Assembly (NCBI GenBank): GCA_965218775.1
Contig: CBDCLS010000006.1
Span: 62,001-126,000, forward strand
Source of the DNA: CAUZIZ01 sp965218775
GTDB lineage: Bacteria > Acidobacteriota > UBA6911 > RPQK01 > JAJDTT01
Direction: 5' to 3'
DNA: 64,000 bases
Shown here in pieces: positions 27,803 to 37,493 of this stretch. Numbering within the stretch: the stretch's first letter is position 1; every line of letters starts with the position of its first letter. Under the pieces are notes generated by a model. The model was not told the origin of the DNA. It saw only the letters and a list, made by a program, of their open reading frames with translations, and did not search any database. The translations under genes and the position numbers were made by a program.

Positions 27803-28871
27803 AGCTGGCTTCAGGTCGTCTTCAGTGTTTCGCTGGTTCGACGAACGGATCGACCTCTCCCACTTCACGCAGCTGGCATTAAAGAAGGAGGTGCCGGTTC
27901 ACCGCTTCTCGGTCGCCTATTTCCTGGGCGGAATCGTAATGTTTCTGCTGGGGATTCAGTTAGGGACCGGGATTCTTCTTCTGCTGTACTATCGACCCAG
28001 CGCCGAAGAGGCCTTCGAGAGCGTCCAATTCATCATTTCCGAGGTCGAATTCGGCTGGCTCATCCGCTCCCTCCACAGCTGGTCGGCGAACCTACTGGTC
28101 GGGTTTGCCTTCCTGCACATGTTCAGCACCTTCTTCATGAAAGCCTACCGCAAACCGCGTGAGCTGACCTGGATCACCGGCGTACTCCTGTTCTACCTGA
28201 TGCTGGGTTTCGGCTTCAGTGGGTACCTCCTTCCCTGGAACGAACTGGCCTTCTTCGCCACCCAGGTCGGGACCGATGTTCTCGGGGCGATTCCCCTGGT
28301 CGGCGGCGCCTTGGCTGTCTTCTTCCGAGGGGGTGAGCAGGTAACGAGTGCTACCCTGACTCGCTTTTTCGGGTTCCACGTGGCCGTCCTGCCGGCACTC
28401 ACGACGGTCCTGATTCTCTTCCACGTCAGTCTGGTCCAAAAACATGGCATGTCGGTCCCACCACGACTTCAAAGGAAAAACCTGCCCACCCTCCCCTTCT
28501 TCCCCGGAGCCTTTCTCCGCGACCTGGCAGCCTGGTACGTGGTCCTTGGCTTGCTCGTCTTTCTTTGCGTTTACTCTCCTTGGGAACTGGGTAGCAAAGC
28601 GGATCCCTTCGCCCCGGCACCGGTCGGAATCCAGCCCGAGTGGTATTTTCTTTTCATGTTCGAAACCCTGAAGTTCCTTCCCAGTCACATTCTTACCATC
28701 GAAGGGGAAGTCGTGGGGATAGTGGCCTTCTCACTGGGCGGTCTGCTCTGGCTCCTGGTGCCCTTCTGGGATTCGTTCCTGGTCAAGAGAGGGTGGAGCA
28801 TCTTGGTAGATATCATCGGTGGAGCACTGATTCTGTACATCTTGGGACTGAGTCTCTATGCGGTGTGGTAG
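27771..28871 (+). CDS. qcrB: Cytochrome b of the bc complex (b6 and subunit IV fused)
   Basis: 366 residues from ATG at 27771 (AAGGAGAGCC site), chosen over an upstream in-frame start. The N-terminal half has four helices with the heme His pairs (HSWSANLLVGFAFLH and FHVAVLP...LFHVSL). The C-terminal half has the Qo-site motif PEWY (QPEWYFLF) and three or more helices. Length and order fit a full-length cytochrome b, not split b6/IV. Encoded between the Rieske protein and a heptaheme cytochrome, it forms the membrane core that oxidises quinol. Confidence 0.93.
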   Translation: MGKFRSQESAEAGFRSSSVFRWFDERIDLSHFTQLALKKEVPVHRFSVAYFLGGIVMFLLGIQLGTGILLLLYYRPSAEEAFESVQFIISEVEFGWLIRSLHSWSANLLVGFAFLHMFSTFFMKAYRKPRELTWITGVLLFYLMLGFGFSGYLLPWNELAFFATQVGTDVLGAIPLVGGALAVFFRGGEQVTSATLTRFFGFHVAVLPALTTVLILFHVSLVQKHGMSVPPRLQRKNLPTLPFFPGAFLRDLAAWYVVLGLLVFLCVYSPWELGSKADPFAPAPVGIQPEWYFLFMFETLKFLPSHILTIEGEVVGIVAFSLGGLLWLLVPFWDSFLVKRGWSILVDIIGGALILYILGLSLYAVW

Positions 28872-28881
28872 GCCTCACGCA

Positions 28882-29907
28882 ATGACGATCGCTGTAGTTT
28901 TGATCCTGTTCGTTTCGGCAGCTCCTGTTCTGGCAGGTGACAGCTGTATCAGCTGCCACCTGGAGCTAGGAGACAGTCTGGGTAAGCCGGCGGAGATTTT
29001 TGAAAACGACATCCACCACAAGGTTGGACTCAGCTGCGCCTCCTGTCATGGGGGAGACCCCTCGAACGATGACATGGAAGGCGCAAAGGATCCCGCGACC
29101 GGCTTCGTCGGGACACCTGCCTTCCAGAAGATCTCTGACCTTTGCGGCTCCTGCCATTCCTCGGCGGAGTTCATGCGGCAGTACAATCCTTCGCTACGGG
29201 TCGACCAGGTCACCGAATACCGCACCAGCGTGCACGGGAAGTTGGGAGCCGAGGGCAACACCGACGCGGCGACCTGTGTCAGCTGCCATTCGGTGCACGA
29301 TATTCGGAAGGTGAGCGACCCGCTGTCGCCGGTATATCCGACCAGAGTGGCGGATACCTGTGGCAACTGCCACGGCACCCAGCGCACCTTATTTCAGCAG
29401 AGTCCTCACGGCGAGATGTTCACGCTGATGGATTTAGCAGGGTGCGTGACCTGTCATGGGAATCATGCCATTGCTGCCGCCGATGAATCGCAACTGGTGG
29501 GCGATGAATCCGTGTGCAGCTTCTGCCATGATTCGGATCCCGGAAGTAAGGCCGCCGACAGCATGGCGACACAGCTGGTGCAGCTGCGGGAACGCATCGG
29601 CTCGGCTGAAGCGATTCTGGAGAGAGCCGAGCGGGCAGGAATGGAGGTGAGTCGTCCCATCTACGAGCTCCACGAAGCCCGGGAAAAGGTTATTTTTGCC
29701 CGTCGCGAGGTTCATTCCCTGGACCTGGAGAAGCTGGGTACGATTGTCGCCGAAGGCCTGAAGATCGGGGAGAGCGCGCATGCTGAGGGCGTCCAGGCAT
29801 TTGAAGACCTACGCTTTCGCCGGCGGGGTCTGTATCTGTCCTTGGCAGTCATAGGGCTTGTGGTCGGGTTTCTGTTCTTGTGGATTCGAGAAACTGAGAG
29901 AGGTTAA
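28882..29907 (+). CDS. Heptaheme c-type cytochrome with C-terminal membrane anchor
   Basis: 341 residues from ATG at 28882. A signal peptide (to ~19, VSAAPVLAG) precedes seven CxxCH motifs: CISCH, CASCH, CGSCH, CVSCH, CGNCH, CVTCH, CSFCH. A helical segment (~225-300) and a final transmembrane helix (LYLSLAVIGLVVGFLFLW) follow. It takes the place of cytochrome c1 in this operon and would pass electrons from the Rieske centre to periplasmic multiheme carriers. Comparable bc-plus-multiheme (Cbc-like) sets occur in metal-reducing bacteria. Confidence 0.9.
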   Translation: MTIAVVLILFVSAAPVLAGDSCISCHLELGDSLGKPAEIFENDIHHKVGLSCASCHGGDPSNDDMEGAKDPATGFVGTPAFQKISDLCGSCHSSAEFMRQYNPSLRVDQVTEYRTSVHGKLGAEGNTDAATCVSCHSVHDIRKVSDPLSPVYPTRVADTCGNCHGTQRTLFQQSPHGEMFTLMDLAGCVTCHGNHAIAAADESQLVGDESVCSFCHDSDPGSKAADSMATQLVQLRERIGSAEAILERAERAGMEVSRPIYELHEAREKVIFARREVHSLDLEKLGTIVAEGLKIGESAHAEGVQAFEDLRFRRRGLYLSLAVIGLVVGFLFLWIRETERG

Positions 29908-30255
29908 GAACTGGATCGTGCCTGTGTTTTCCAGATTGGGCGATATCACCCATTGGTCGCTAGTTAAACGGGCGTTCTAACCCCTCGACCCCCCGCTTTT
30001 GAGCTTCGCACATTCCTGAAATTGACCTTGCGTCTGGCCCAGATTTTCCACGCTCGGCCTACAGAGTTAACCAGGTCGGCTTGGAAGGCGTCCATGGGAA
30101 GCATCCAATTGAGTTTGTCTGACTCTTTGGGCACCGAAAATGCTTGTTCTCGGAACCGAGAACAGGGTTTGGGAAGGCACGCAGAGAAAGACCGCATTGA
30201 GGTTCAGGACGGATCGTAGATCTGCCCTGACGGAATGGCGAGAAGGAGGATAGTC
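29908..30255. promoter_or_regulatory. Intergenic region with two palindromes, candidate operators
   Basis: No gene is seen in this gap. A perfect 9-2-9 inverted repeat (TGTTCTCGG-AA-CCGAGAACA) lies at 30145-30164, about 90 bp before the decaheme start. A second, one-mismatch palindrome (TGGGCGATATCACCCA) is at 29937-29952. Either could bind a dimeric regulator. An AAGGAGGA ribosome site at 30243-30250 fixes the downstream start. Confidence 0.45.
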
Positions 30256-32340
30256 ATGAGAGCCAAAAGATTCTACCGCTCATGGATTGTCTGGATGCTG
30301 GTACTCGCCTCCGGGATTCTGATCGCGGCCCGGCTGGACCTGGACATCTTCGACCGCTATAACCCCTTGGACAAGGAATCCTACCTGACCCGGGAGCAGA
30401 TCCTCTTTATACGCCCTGGCCTGGAACTGGAGATCCTGAACGTATTCCTTCCGGAAGACCTCAGGGTCGAGGTCACGTATTCGATCAAGGATCCCATGGG
30501 GCTACCTCTCGACCGGGATGGCATCTTCACCCCTGGACCCGTCAGCGCCAGCTTCCTTGTGGCTCGCATTCCCGTGGGATCCACCCAATACGAGAGCTAC
30601 ATTACCCGGACTGTGACCAGTTCCATAACCGGTGAATCAGCAGTCCAGGCCACCAGCGACAGCGGTGGAAGCACCACCAAGGTGGAGGAAGGCGTCTACC
30701 TTTACAAGTTCGGAAGCGCCCTACCGGAGGACTTCGACCCGGACGCGGTCCACACGGTTGGAATCTACGCCTCGCGGGACCTGCGAGACTACGGCCTCGA
30801 TCGCTATTCGGTCAACACAGTCGTTTCAGGCCCAGGAGCCCGGGATGTGGTGCGCACCGAAACCTGCAATCAGTGCCACAACCCACTGGCGATACACGGT
30901 GGGCGTCGCACAGAGGTTCAGCTTTGCGTCATGTGTCACACCCCCCAGTCCACAGATCCCGACACCGGTAACACGGTAGATATGAAGGTGATGATCCATA
31001 AGATTCACATGGGCGCAGATCTTCCCAGCGTCCAGGCGGGTACGCCCTACCAGATCATTGGGTTCAGAAACAGCGTGCACGATTATTCCGAGGTAGAGTT
31101 CCCCCCCGGCGTGATGGACTGTGAGAGCTGCCACACCCCGGGAGCGGACGTCCTACCGCCTCCGGACGAAGCGGTATTACAGGACGTGGCATTAACGGTT
31201 GTGGGAGGCGATCAGAGCAGCGCCTACCTGATGAGACCCAGCCGGGCCGTATGCGGTTCCTGTCACGACGATGTTAACTTTGAGACCGGAGAGGGCCATA
31301 TTGCTGGCCCGCAGTTGGACCTGTTCTGCAACCGTTGTCATCCTGCGGAAGGAGAAATGGAATTCGACGCCTCAGTCAAGGGCGCGCATACCTTGCCCTA
31401 TAAGTCGAAGCAGCTGAAGGGCCTCAAGATCGAGATCGTCGATGTCTCCAATGCTGGACCGGGTCAGAGTCCCACGGTGTTCTACCGGATTGCCGAAAAC
31501 GACGGGACGCCCGTCGCGCTGTCGGACATGAATCGGGTGGTCTTCCTGCTGGCCGGTCCCACCACCGATTACACCCAACTGGCCCGGGAGACGGCGACCG
31601 AAGCCTCGGTGCCCTTCATGGACGGCTATAACTATACCTTCGAGGCCTCGATTCCAGAAGGCGCCACGGGCACCTACGCCGTCGGAGTGGAGGGACGCCG
31701 CGACGTCGCCGTCGATCCCGGACCCAACGACGCGGAGACGATCCGGGAATTCGACCAGAATTCGGTCTTCTACTTCGGTGTGACCGATGCCCCGGCGGTG
31801 CCACGCAGGCAGATCGTCACGGATGAAAAGTGCGAGAGTTGTCACCGCAACCTGGAACTCCACGGGGGGAACCGTCACAACGCCACCGAGTACTGCCAGA
31901 TGTGCCACAGCCCTGTGGCCTCGGATGTGGCCGTCCGGCCCGAAGAAGATCTCCCGGTGGAGTCCATCCATTTCAAATACCTGATCCATCGCGTCCACCG
32001 AGGACATGAGCTCACTCGTGATTTCACGGTGTTTGGCTTCCGCAGCAGTATTCACAACTACAACGAACTGCATTTCCCGGGGGATCTCAGGGACTGCGAA
32101 AGTTGCCACGTGAACGACTCCTACACTCTGCCCTTACCCGAGGAAGCTCTCCCCACAACAGAGACCCCACGCGAGTTCTTCAGTCCTCTGCCTCCGGCGG
32201 CAGCGGCCTGCCTGAGCTGCCACGATAGTGCGGCTGCAGCGGCTCATGTCTTCACCCAGATAGCCCCATTCGGAGAGGCTTGCGCCGCCTGCCACGGCAC
32301 TGGGGCCGACTTTTCGGTGGAGAGGGTCCATGCTCGATAG
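30256..32340 (+). CDS. OmcA/MtrC-family decaheme cytochrome c
   Basis: 694 residues from ATG at 30256. An N-terminal hydrophobic helix (SWIVWMLVLASGILIAA) acts as signal or anchor. There are ten CxxCH motifs in two groups: CNQCH, CVMCH, CESCH, CGSCH, CNRCH before an Ig-like beta domain, and CESCH, CQMCH, CESCH, CLSCH, CAACH after it. The IHKIHMG and IHRVHRG segments beside the hemes are typical of OmcA/MtrC proteins. In Shewanella these cytochromes sit outside the outer membrane and reduce minerals. I see no clear lipobox, so the exact location is uncertain. Confidence 0.9.
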   Translation: MRAKRFYRSWIVWMLVLASGILIAARLDLDIFDRYNPLDKESYLTREQILFIRPGLELEILNVFLPEDLRVEVTYSIKDPMGLPLDRDGIFTPGPVSASFLVARIPVGSTQYESYITRTVTSSITGESAVQATSDSGGSTTKVEEGVYLYKFGSALPEDFDPDAVHTVGIYASRDLRDYGLDRYSVNTVVSGPGARDVVRTETCNQCHNPLAIHGGRRTEVQLCVMCHTPQSTDPDTGNTVDMKVMIHKIHMGADLPSVQAGTPYQIIGFRNSVHDYSEVEFPPGVMDCESCHTPGADVLPPPDEAVLQDVALTVVGGDQSSAYLMRPSRAVCGSCHDDVNFETGEGHIAGPQLDLFCNRCHPAEGEMEFDASVKGAHTLPYKSKQLKGLKIEIVDVSNAGPGQSPTVFYRIAENDGTPVALSDMNRVVFLLAGPTTDYTQLARETATEASVPFMDGYNYTFEASIPEGATGTYAVGVEGRRDVAVDPGPNDAETIREFDQNSVFYFGVTDAPAVPRRQIVTDEKCESCHRNLELHGGNRHNATEYCQMCHSPVASDVAVRPEEDLPVESIHFKYLIHRVHRGHELTRDFTVFGFRSSIHNYNELHFPGDLRDCESCHVNDSYTLPLPEEALPTTETPREFFSPLPPAAAACLSCHDSAAAAAHVFTQIAPFGEACAACHGTGADFSVERVHAR

Positions 32341-32371
32341 GGTGGCATGCGGCCTGGACTAGGCAATCGTG

Positions 32372-32400
32372 CTGTGGGTCGGACCGAGTCCGACCCACAG
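32372..32400 (+). terminator. Hairpin after the decaheme gene
   Basis: A perfect 12-bp stem (CTGTGGGTCGGA) with a five-base loop, 31 bp after the stop codon. No T-run follows, so it may be an mRNA-stabilising hairpin or a weak or Rho-type terminator. Confidence 0.55.
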
Positions 32401-32458
32401 CTCACCCAGATTTCTTTAGCAGTCCCACTCTCCAATAGAGAAGGATCCAGGTAGCGGA

Positions 32459-33730
32459 ATGCCAAGCAGAAACTCAAGGGTCATGGACGCAGGGCTGGTT
32501 CTAATCGCAGCCCTACTACTGCTTCCCTCCCCGATCCTGGCACAGTCCCGCAAGATTTCCGAGGCCGATTTCACCTCCTCCAAAGAGTGCGGCGAGTGCC
32601 ACCGGGAGATCTACAGCCAATGGTCCCAGTCGATGCATTCCCGCTCTCTGAGGGACCCCCTCTACCAAACCGTGATCAATGAAATGGTCAGACAGACGGG
32701 AGGCACCAAGAAGGTCTTTTGTCTGAGCTGCCATGCTCCGGTAGCAAGCGTGGCAGGCAAGCTCAGAGGGCTGCCAGTTCCTATCGACTGGGACGGTTTT
32801 AGCCCGATCGCAAAGGAGGGAGTCACCTGTGACTTCTGCCACACGATTTCGGGTAACGAGAACCGGGGCAAGAATATCTCGGTGGGAGCCTACGTCTATC
32901 CCCGAAAAGGAACAACCGACGTCAAGTACGGCAGGCATCCCGATACCGACAATACGTCTCACCGCACCGAGGTTTCAAAGTTTCTCACCAGTGCTGAGTT
33001 TTGTGCGGTATGCCACAAGTTCATGCACCCGTTCGAAGGCAAGGAAGTCCAGAGTACCTATCAGGAATGGCTGAGAGGACCCTACAGCAAACAGGGGGTG
33101 CGCTGTCAGGACTGCCATATGCCCGCCTACGCTGGCACAACAGTCGATGGTGGCAAGCCCAGGGAAGAGATCCATGCTCACCTTTTCTTCGGCGGTCACA
33201 GTGCAATGGTTCAAAACGCGGCGACAGTCAGTATCTGGGGAGTGACCCGAAAGCAAGAGGGTCGGCTTCAGTTGTCGGTCACGGCCAGTGTCCTGAACAG
33301 CGGTGCTGGACATGCGATCCCCACCGGTGTACCTGGCATCCGCGAGATGTGGCTGCGGGTGAAGGCACTGGGACCAAATGGAGAGGAACTAGCCCAGAAG
33401 AGGTTCTGGTACGGTCAGAAGTTGGTCGACAAAGAAGGCAACGATGCGCTTCCCTGGGAGGCATTCAAAATCGAGGCGCAGAACCGTATTGAGCCCGAGC
33501 AATCGAAGCAGACGACATTTCGGGTTGATCTGCCAGCTGGGCTGCGTGGACCGGTGAGACTCGAGGCGCATCTGTTCATGCACCTCATCTCGGAGTCGGT
33601 GAGCCGTCGTTTGCAGATTACAGTACCGGATCCCGTGCTCATGACGTCCGCCGAGTCCACCGTTCCTCTCCTCTCACTGGCAACAAGAACCTCTAGCGGT
33701 AGCGGAGTGGGAGTCTTGACTCAAAGATGA
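32459..33730 (+). CDS. Pentaheme cytochrome c554/NrfB-like protein
   Basis: 423 residues with signal peptide (LVLIAALLLLPSPILAQ). Five CxxCH motifs are present: CGECH, CLSCH, CDFCH, CAVCH, CQDCH, in the first ~230 residues. Typical c554-type text surrounds them (CHREIYSQWSQSMHSRS, EGVTCDFCHTI, YQEWLRGPY). The C-terminal ~190 residues form a beta-rich domain without hemes. It probably shuttles electrons in the periplasm. Its TGA overlaps the ATG of the next cytochrome gene (ATGA), so the two are coupled. Confidence 0.85.
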   Translation: MPSRNSRVMDAGLVLIAALLLLPSPILAQSRKISEADFTSSKECGECHREIYSQWSQSMHSRSLRDPLYQTVINEMVRQTGGTKKVFCLSCHAPVASVAGKLRGLPVPIDWDGFSPIAKEGVTCDFCHTISGNENRGKNISVGAYVYPRKGTTDVKYGRHPDTDNTSHRTEVSKFLTSAEFCAVCHKFMHPFEGKEVQSTYQEWLRGPYSKQGVRCQDCHMPAYAGTTVDGGKPREEIHAHLFFGGHSAMVQNAATVSIWGVTRKQEGRLQLSVTASVLNSGAGHAIPTGVPGIREMWLRVKALGPNGEELAQKRFWYGQKLVDKEGNDALPWEAFKIEAQNRIEPEQSKQTTFRVDLPAGLRGPVRLEAHLFMHLISESVSRRLQITVPDPVLMTSAESTVPLLSLATRTSSGSGVGVLTQR

Positions 33731-34614
33731 GAGTGACCGTCGCTCAGCAGTGCAACCTGAAGCCACGTTCCACGCTCGCTGCAAGGATCCTGGCAGTGAC
33801 CATTCTCTGTGCCACTTCCTTTGCCATACTGAGAGCACAGGAGACAGTGGGCAGCGAAATCTGTGGGGCCTGTCACGAGGAAGCCTTTCACGGCCTCGCG
33901 ACGACAATCCATCGCCATAACGACTGCGAGACTTGTCACGGGCCCGGGGGCGAACATGTCGACTCTGGGGGAGAGCTAGCTCCCAGCTTCGAAACAAAAC
34001 CAGCCCAGTGGGTTAACTCGAGGTGTTTGAGCTGCCACCAGCAGAACACGGCCATCTCGGGCTACCATGGCTCGCCTCACGGGCGAAACAGCGTCTCTTG
34101 CGTCAGCTGCCACCACGTCCATCCGGTTGAGAGACCCCGGGTCCGACTCTTGAAAGCGGATTCTACCGGGCTCTGTGTGACTTGCCACAAAGCCACCCAG
34201 GCCGACTTTCGCAAACCCTTCCACCATCCGGTGTTGGAAGGCGCCATGGCGTGCGCGGACTGCCACAATCCCCACAAAGAAGAGTTCCGCCCTCTGAGGA
34301 CTCTCTCACTCGGTACCGACGAGGGCTGTGTCTCGTGTCACGCTGCCAAGAAGGGACCCTTCGTCTTCGAGCATGCTCCCCTGAAAGCGAACGACTGCCA
34401 GAGCTGTCACCAGCCGCACGGAGCGATCAATGCCAAGCTGCTTCGGAGAACCCAGGTTCATCAGCTGTGCCTCGAATGCCACAGCAGAACTCCCGGAGTC
34501 GCGACCAGTCAGCCTCCGGCATTTCACGATGTGAGGTCTCCAAGATACCGTAACTGCACCACCTGCCATCGTGAGATTCATGGATCCAACGTCAGCCCGG
34601 TTTTTCTGAGGTGA
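33727..34614 (+). CDS. MtrA/DmsE-family periplasmic decaheme cytochrome c
   Basis: 295 residues with a signal peptide ending near LRAQ. Ten evenly spaced CxxCH motifs: CGACH, CETCH, CLSCH, CVSCH, CVTCH, CADCH, CVSCH, CQSCH, CLECH, CTTCH, with the family's SCVSCHHVH and CADCHNPH patterns. Length and heme count match MtrA/DmsE. MtrA plugs the MtrB porin and carries electrons through the outer membrane. An MtrB-like gene follows at once, its possible GTG start overlapping this stop. Confidence 0.92.
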   Translation: MRVTVAQQCNLKPRSTLAARILAVTILCATSFAILRAQETVGSEICGACHEEAFHGLATTIHRHNDCETCHGPGGEHVDSGGELAPSFETKPAQWVNSRCLSCHQQNTAISGYHGSPHGRNSVSCVSCHHVHPVERPRVRLLKADSTGLCVTCHKATQADFRKPFHHPVLEGAMACADCHNPHKEEFRPLRTLSLGTDEGCVSCHAAKKGPFVFEHAPLKANDCQSCHQPHGAINAKLLRRTQVHQLCLECHSRTPGVATSQPPAFHDVRSPRYRNCTTCHREIHGSNVSPVFLR

Positions 34615-34619
34615 GGGAT

Positions 34620-36570
34620 ATGCACCGGATTCTGGCTGCGATACCAATGATGGTTTGCCTGGCTCTGCTGCTCTCAGACACCGTCTATGGTCAGGATGAT
34701 AAATCCCGTTTCGATCTCGACATAGGCTACCGCTGGAAGACGGGCTTTCGCGGCAGCGAAGATCTCTATCGAAGTCAACTCGACTACGGAGAGGGACCCA
34801 AGCTCTTCTCTGGAAACTTCCTTCTCTCGCCCTCCGAGGAATCCAGAGGTCTCTTCGATTTCTTCGAGCTGAAGCTGAACAGCTGGGGGGGGAGAACCCT
34901 ACAACACCCTGCGGCTCAGGGCCACCAAGGAAGGAGTGTACGAACTCCAGTTCGACTACCTGAACACTCACTATTTCAACGCCATTCCTTCCTTCTCCAA
35001 CCCGCTCTTCGAACAGGGTGATCTCCTGAGTCAGCACCGATACGATATTTCCCAGCGCACAACACGGTTTCACCTGGGACTGAGACCAGGCCGTCGGGTC
35101 TCACCCTTCGTGGCTTATCAGCGGACGAGCCGGCAGGGTCCTCTGACAACCACTCTGGCCGGTGGCGGGGACGAATTCGTATTGAGCTCGGAGCTGGACC
35201 TGCACTCGGATGACATTCGTGGAGGCGTCAATCTGAGCTTCTCCAAGCTCTCACTGCTACTGGAACAGGGTTTTCGATGGTATCGTGACGAGAGTCCTTT
35301 TAGCGGCAGCGCTCAGGCGGGAAACTCCACCCGCACTACCTTCGGCAGGGATATCTTCCTCGAGAACTACCAGGGACAAACCGACGTCGACTCCAGCATC
35401 CCGTTCTCCACTGCGCTGGCTGTCTACCGTCCTCTTGATCAGCTCTCGCTGCGTGGCAAGTTGTCCTACAGCATCGCAGATCTCGACTCAGCCTATTCCG
35501 ACGACATCAACGGGAACTTTTTCTCCCAGCCGCTGGCGGCCTTCTACCAACAAGGCAGAAGCGAAAGCGTCGGCGCGGTGAAACAACCGAATCTCCTCGG
35601 AGATTTCTCGGCGGAGTGGCAGCCCTGGAACCGGTTGCGAGTGGTGGAGAGAGTCCAGATTCGCCGTCTGCACGTCTCCGGGTCCAGTCTGGTCAACTCC
35701 TTCCTCTCAGACGTGGATCGGCTGCTGGAGCCCGACGCCGACATACAGACTTCGACCCGCTTTGACACCTTCCTGTCGATGGACACCAACGTCCAGGAGT
35801 TGGAGGGACTCTTCTACGTCACCCCGCGCCTCGCCTTCCGCTTGGGACACCGCTACGAGCACAAGGAAGTAAGGTTGCAGGAGGCGTTCGCCTGGGACCG
35901 CAACGTCCTGATTTCTGGTGTGACGTACGATTTCACACGACACAATCAGATCTCCCTTGACTATGAACTGGGCCGCACCGACCAGCCTATCTTCCGTCTC
36001 GATCCGGTTGACTTTGAGCGGCTCCGGATTCGCGGCAAGTTCTCTCCAACCGAGTCTCTCAGGTTCAGCGGCAGCGCCTCGCTCTTCGACCACGACGATG
36101 ATTTTGGGGCGATCGATTTCACCTCCCGCAACAGGGTCTACTCTCTCGAGTTTACGTACGATCCATTGTCACGTGTCTCCCTTTCTGGACAGTATGAGCG
36201 AAGCCGAATCAGCACCAATCTGCTTTACATAATCCCTCAAACCTTCCAACCCGACCGATTTTTGTACACGGAACGTGGGGATTATGGAAGCCTCTATGTG
36301 TCTCTCGAGCTGATCCGCAGGTCGCGATTGAACCTCGGTTACTCGGTGTGGGGTACGGTCGGGGATTTCCCACTGACCTACCATCAGCCGATGGCAGCCC
36401 TGGAAGTGCCCCTGGGTGAAAGACTGGTGGCATATGGCCAGTGGAATCACTACGACTACAATGAAAAGCTGCAGCTCTTTCCCCAGGACTATCGAACCCA
36501 CCTGATTACTTTCGGCGTTCGTGTCAGCGGAAAACCGGATGACCTGGACAGACTCTTCAGATGGCGATGA
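34620..36570 (+). CDS. MtrB/PioB-like outer-membrane beta-barrel (frameshifted in this sequence)
   Basis: The coding sequence begins at 34620 (or GTG 34611) with a signal peptide (to VYG) and runs as an amphipathic beta-rich barrel of about 650 residues. Alternating strand patterns are clear (FHLGLRPGRRVSPFVAYQ, SLEFTYDPLSRVSLSGQYE). At 34885-34892 a run of eight G breaks the frame. With seven G the protein reads SWGGEPYNTLRLRATKEG and continues to 36570. So the break is one extra base in a homopolymer: an assembly error, a mutation or slippage. It is the expected sheath for the MtrA-like cytochrome just upstream. Confidence 0.82.
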
Positions 36571-36754
36571 CCTCACGATTACCTGGAATGCTAGTGGAGG
36601 CAGCCTTCGCAAAAAGGATAGCTCCGCCACCTTTGATTCGACCGGACTTCGACCCGGGACCTACACGATCACAGCGGAGGTCAGCGACGGACAATACTCG
36701 GCCACCTGCACCGCCGAGATAACCATAGAGAAGCTCAAGGCTGCCAAGAAGTAG
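36543..36754 (+). pseudogene. PKD/Ig-like domain fragment fused behind the porin gene
   Basis: In the frame next to the porin end, residues such as DGDDLTITWNASGG, SSATFDSTGLRPGTYTITAE and VSDGQYSATC are the C-terminal two thirds of a bacterial Ig-like/PKD domain, ending EKLKAAKK-stop. No signal peptide or complete start fits. The overlap with the porin 3' end suggests that a rearrangement joined two unrelated genes here. Confidence 0.5.
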
Positions 36755-36929
36755 CTGCTGGACCGGCAGGGGCTGGAGGCACATCGGACCGGAAAGCCTA
36801 TTTGAGTCTCGCTCTGATGTTAGCCAGAGACCCATAAGGCAAATCGCGGGAAGTATGATCCAGGCTAGGAGAGAGCCTCCGATGCCGAAGCAACAACCCA
36901 TGGCAAAGACCCCAGTCGCCTGAAACCTG

Positions 36930-37008
36930 ACGTAGCTTTGGCCTCCAGGCCGAAGTCCTCCTTCGAGCCTTTGGCTCGACGAACGGCGGCCTGGAGGCCA
37001 CCGCTACG
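36930..37008 (+). repeat. Dispersed repeat family 1, forward copy
   Basis: Begins CGTAGCTTTGGCCTCCAGG and ends GCCACCGCTACGAC, with a slightly shorter central hairpin than other copies. The following 37020-37146 holds only a tiny relic (ETIDLRIIMLIAGTLQQRS-stop) that may come from an SLC13-type transporter. Confidence 0.75.
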
Positions 37009-37173
37009 ACCGCCTTGACGATCCAGCGTAGCTCGCTGGCCGCACAAGCACACAGTTTGGTATCTGCTCTAGTTCAGGAGAGCTACGAGACGATCGACCT
37101 GCGGATCATCATGCTGATCGCGGGCACGCTGCAGCAGCGCTCCTGATCCCGGTCTTCTGGCCCTTCTGAGCCA

Positions 37174-37262
37174 GGAGCCTGTCCGAGTAATGGTCCGAGT
37201 TGCGTTACAAGCGCCGATAGTCCAGATGCGAGGCATGGCGACGCAGGCGATGCTCGGCCATC
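37174..37262. repeat. One end of the 2774-type element
   Basis: About 89 bases closely match 2774-2862 (GGAGCCTGTCCGAGTAATGG onward, then CCAGATGCGAGGCA and GCGATGCTCGGCCAT). The other inverted end is missing. Confidence 0.7.
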
Positions 37263-37375
37263 GTTGGGCTAAAATCGACTTCAACTTCGACCTCCGCTCA
37301 GATCTGGATTGGGTTGCCTGGTCCCGGGTCTTGAAAAGGAAGGAAAAGGGGCATTGTCAAGAAAACCAGCGAGGT

Positions 37376-37482
37376 CAATCCCAACGGGATTGCGGATTCC
37401 AGCCCAGGGTTTCTGAACCCTGGGTAACAGACATCCCCTTTGATTTCAACCCTGTAGGGGTTGCGGAATGCCTGGCTGAACT
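37376..37482. repeat. Dispersed repeat family 2, short copy
   Basis: Carries CAATCCCAACGGGATTGCGG, AGCCCAGGGTTTCTGAACCC and CAACCCTGTAGGGGTTGCGG, the modules of the full element at 26867-27200. A family 1 copy follows at 37494, the same pairing as at 26.8-27.2 kb. Confidence 0.7.
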
Positions 37483-37493
37483 TCATTGGCGAA

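Noticed and set aside
29964..30197. 77-codon minus-strand gene between the cytochrome genes
   Set aside because: No domain, no ribosome site, and it spans the palindrome and promoter region of the decaheme gene.
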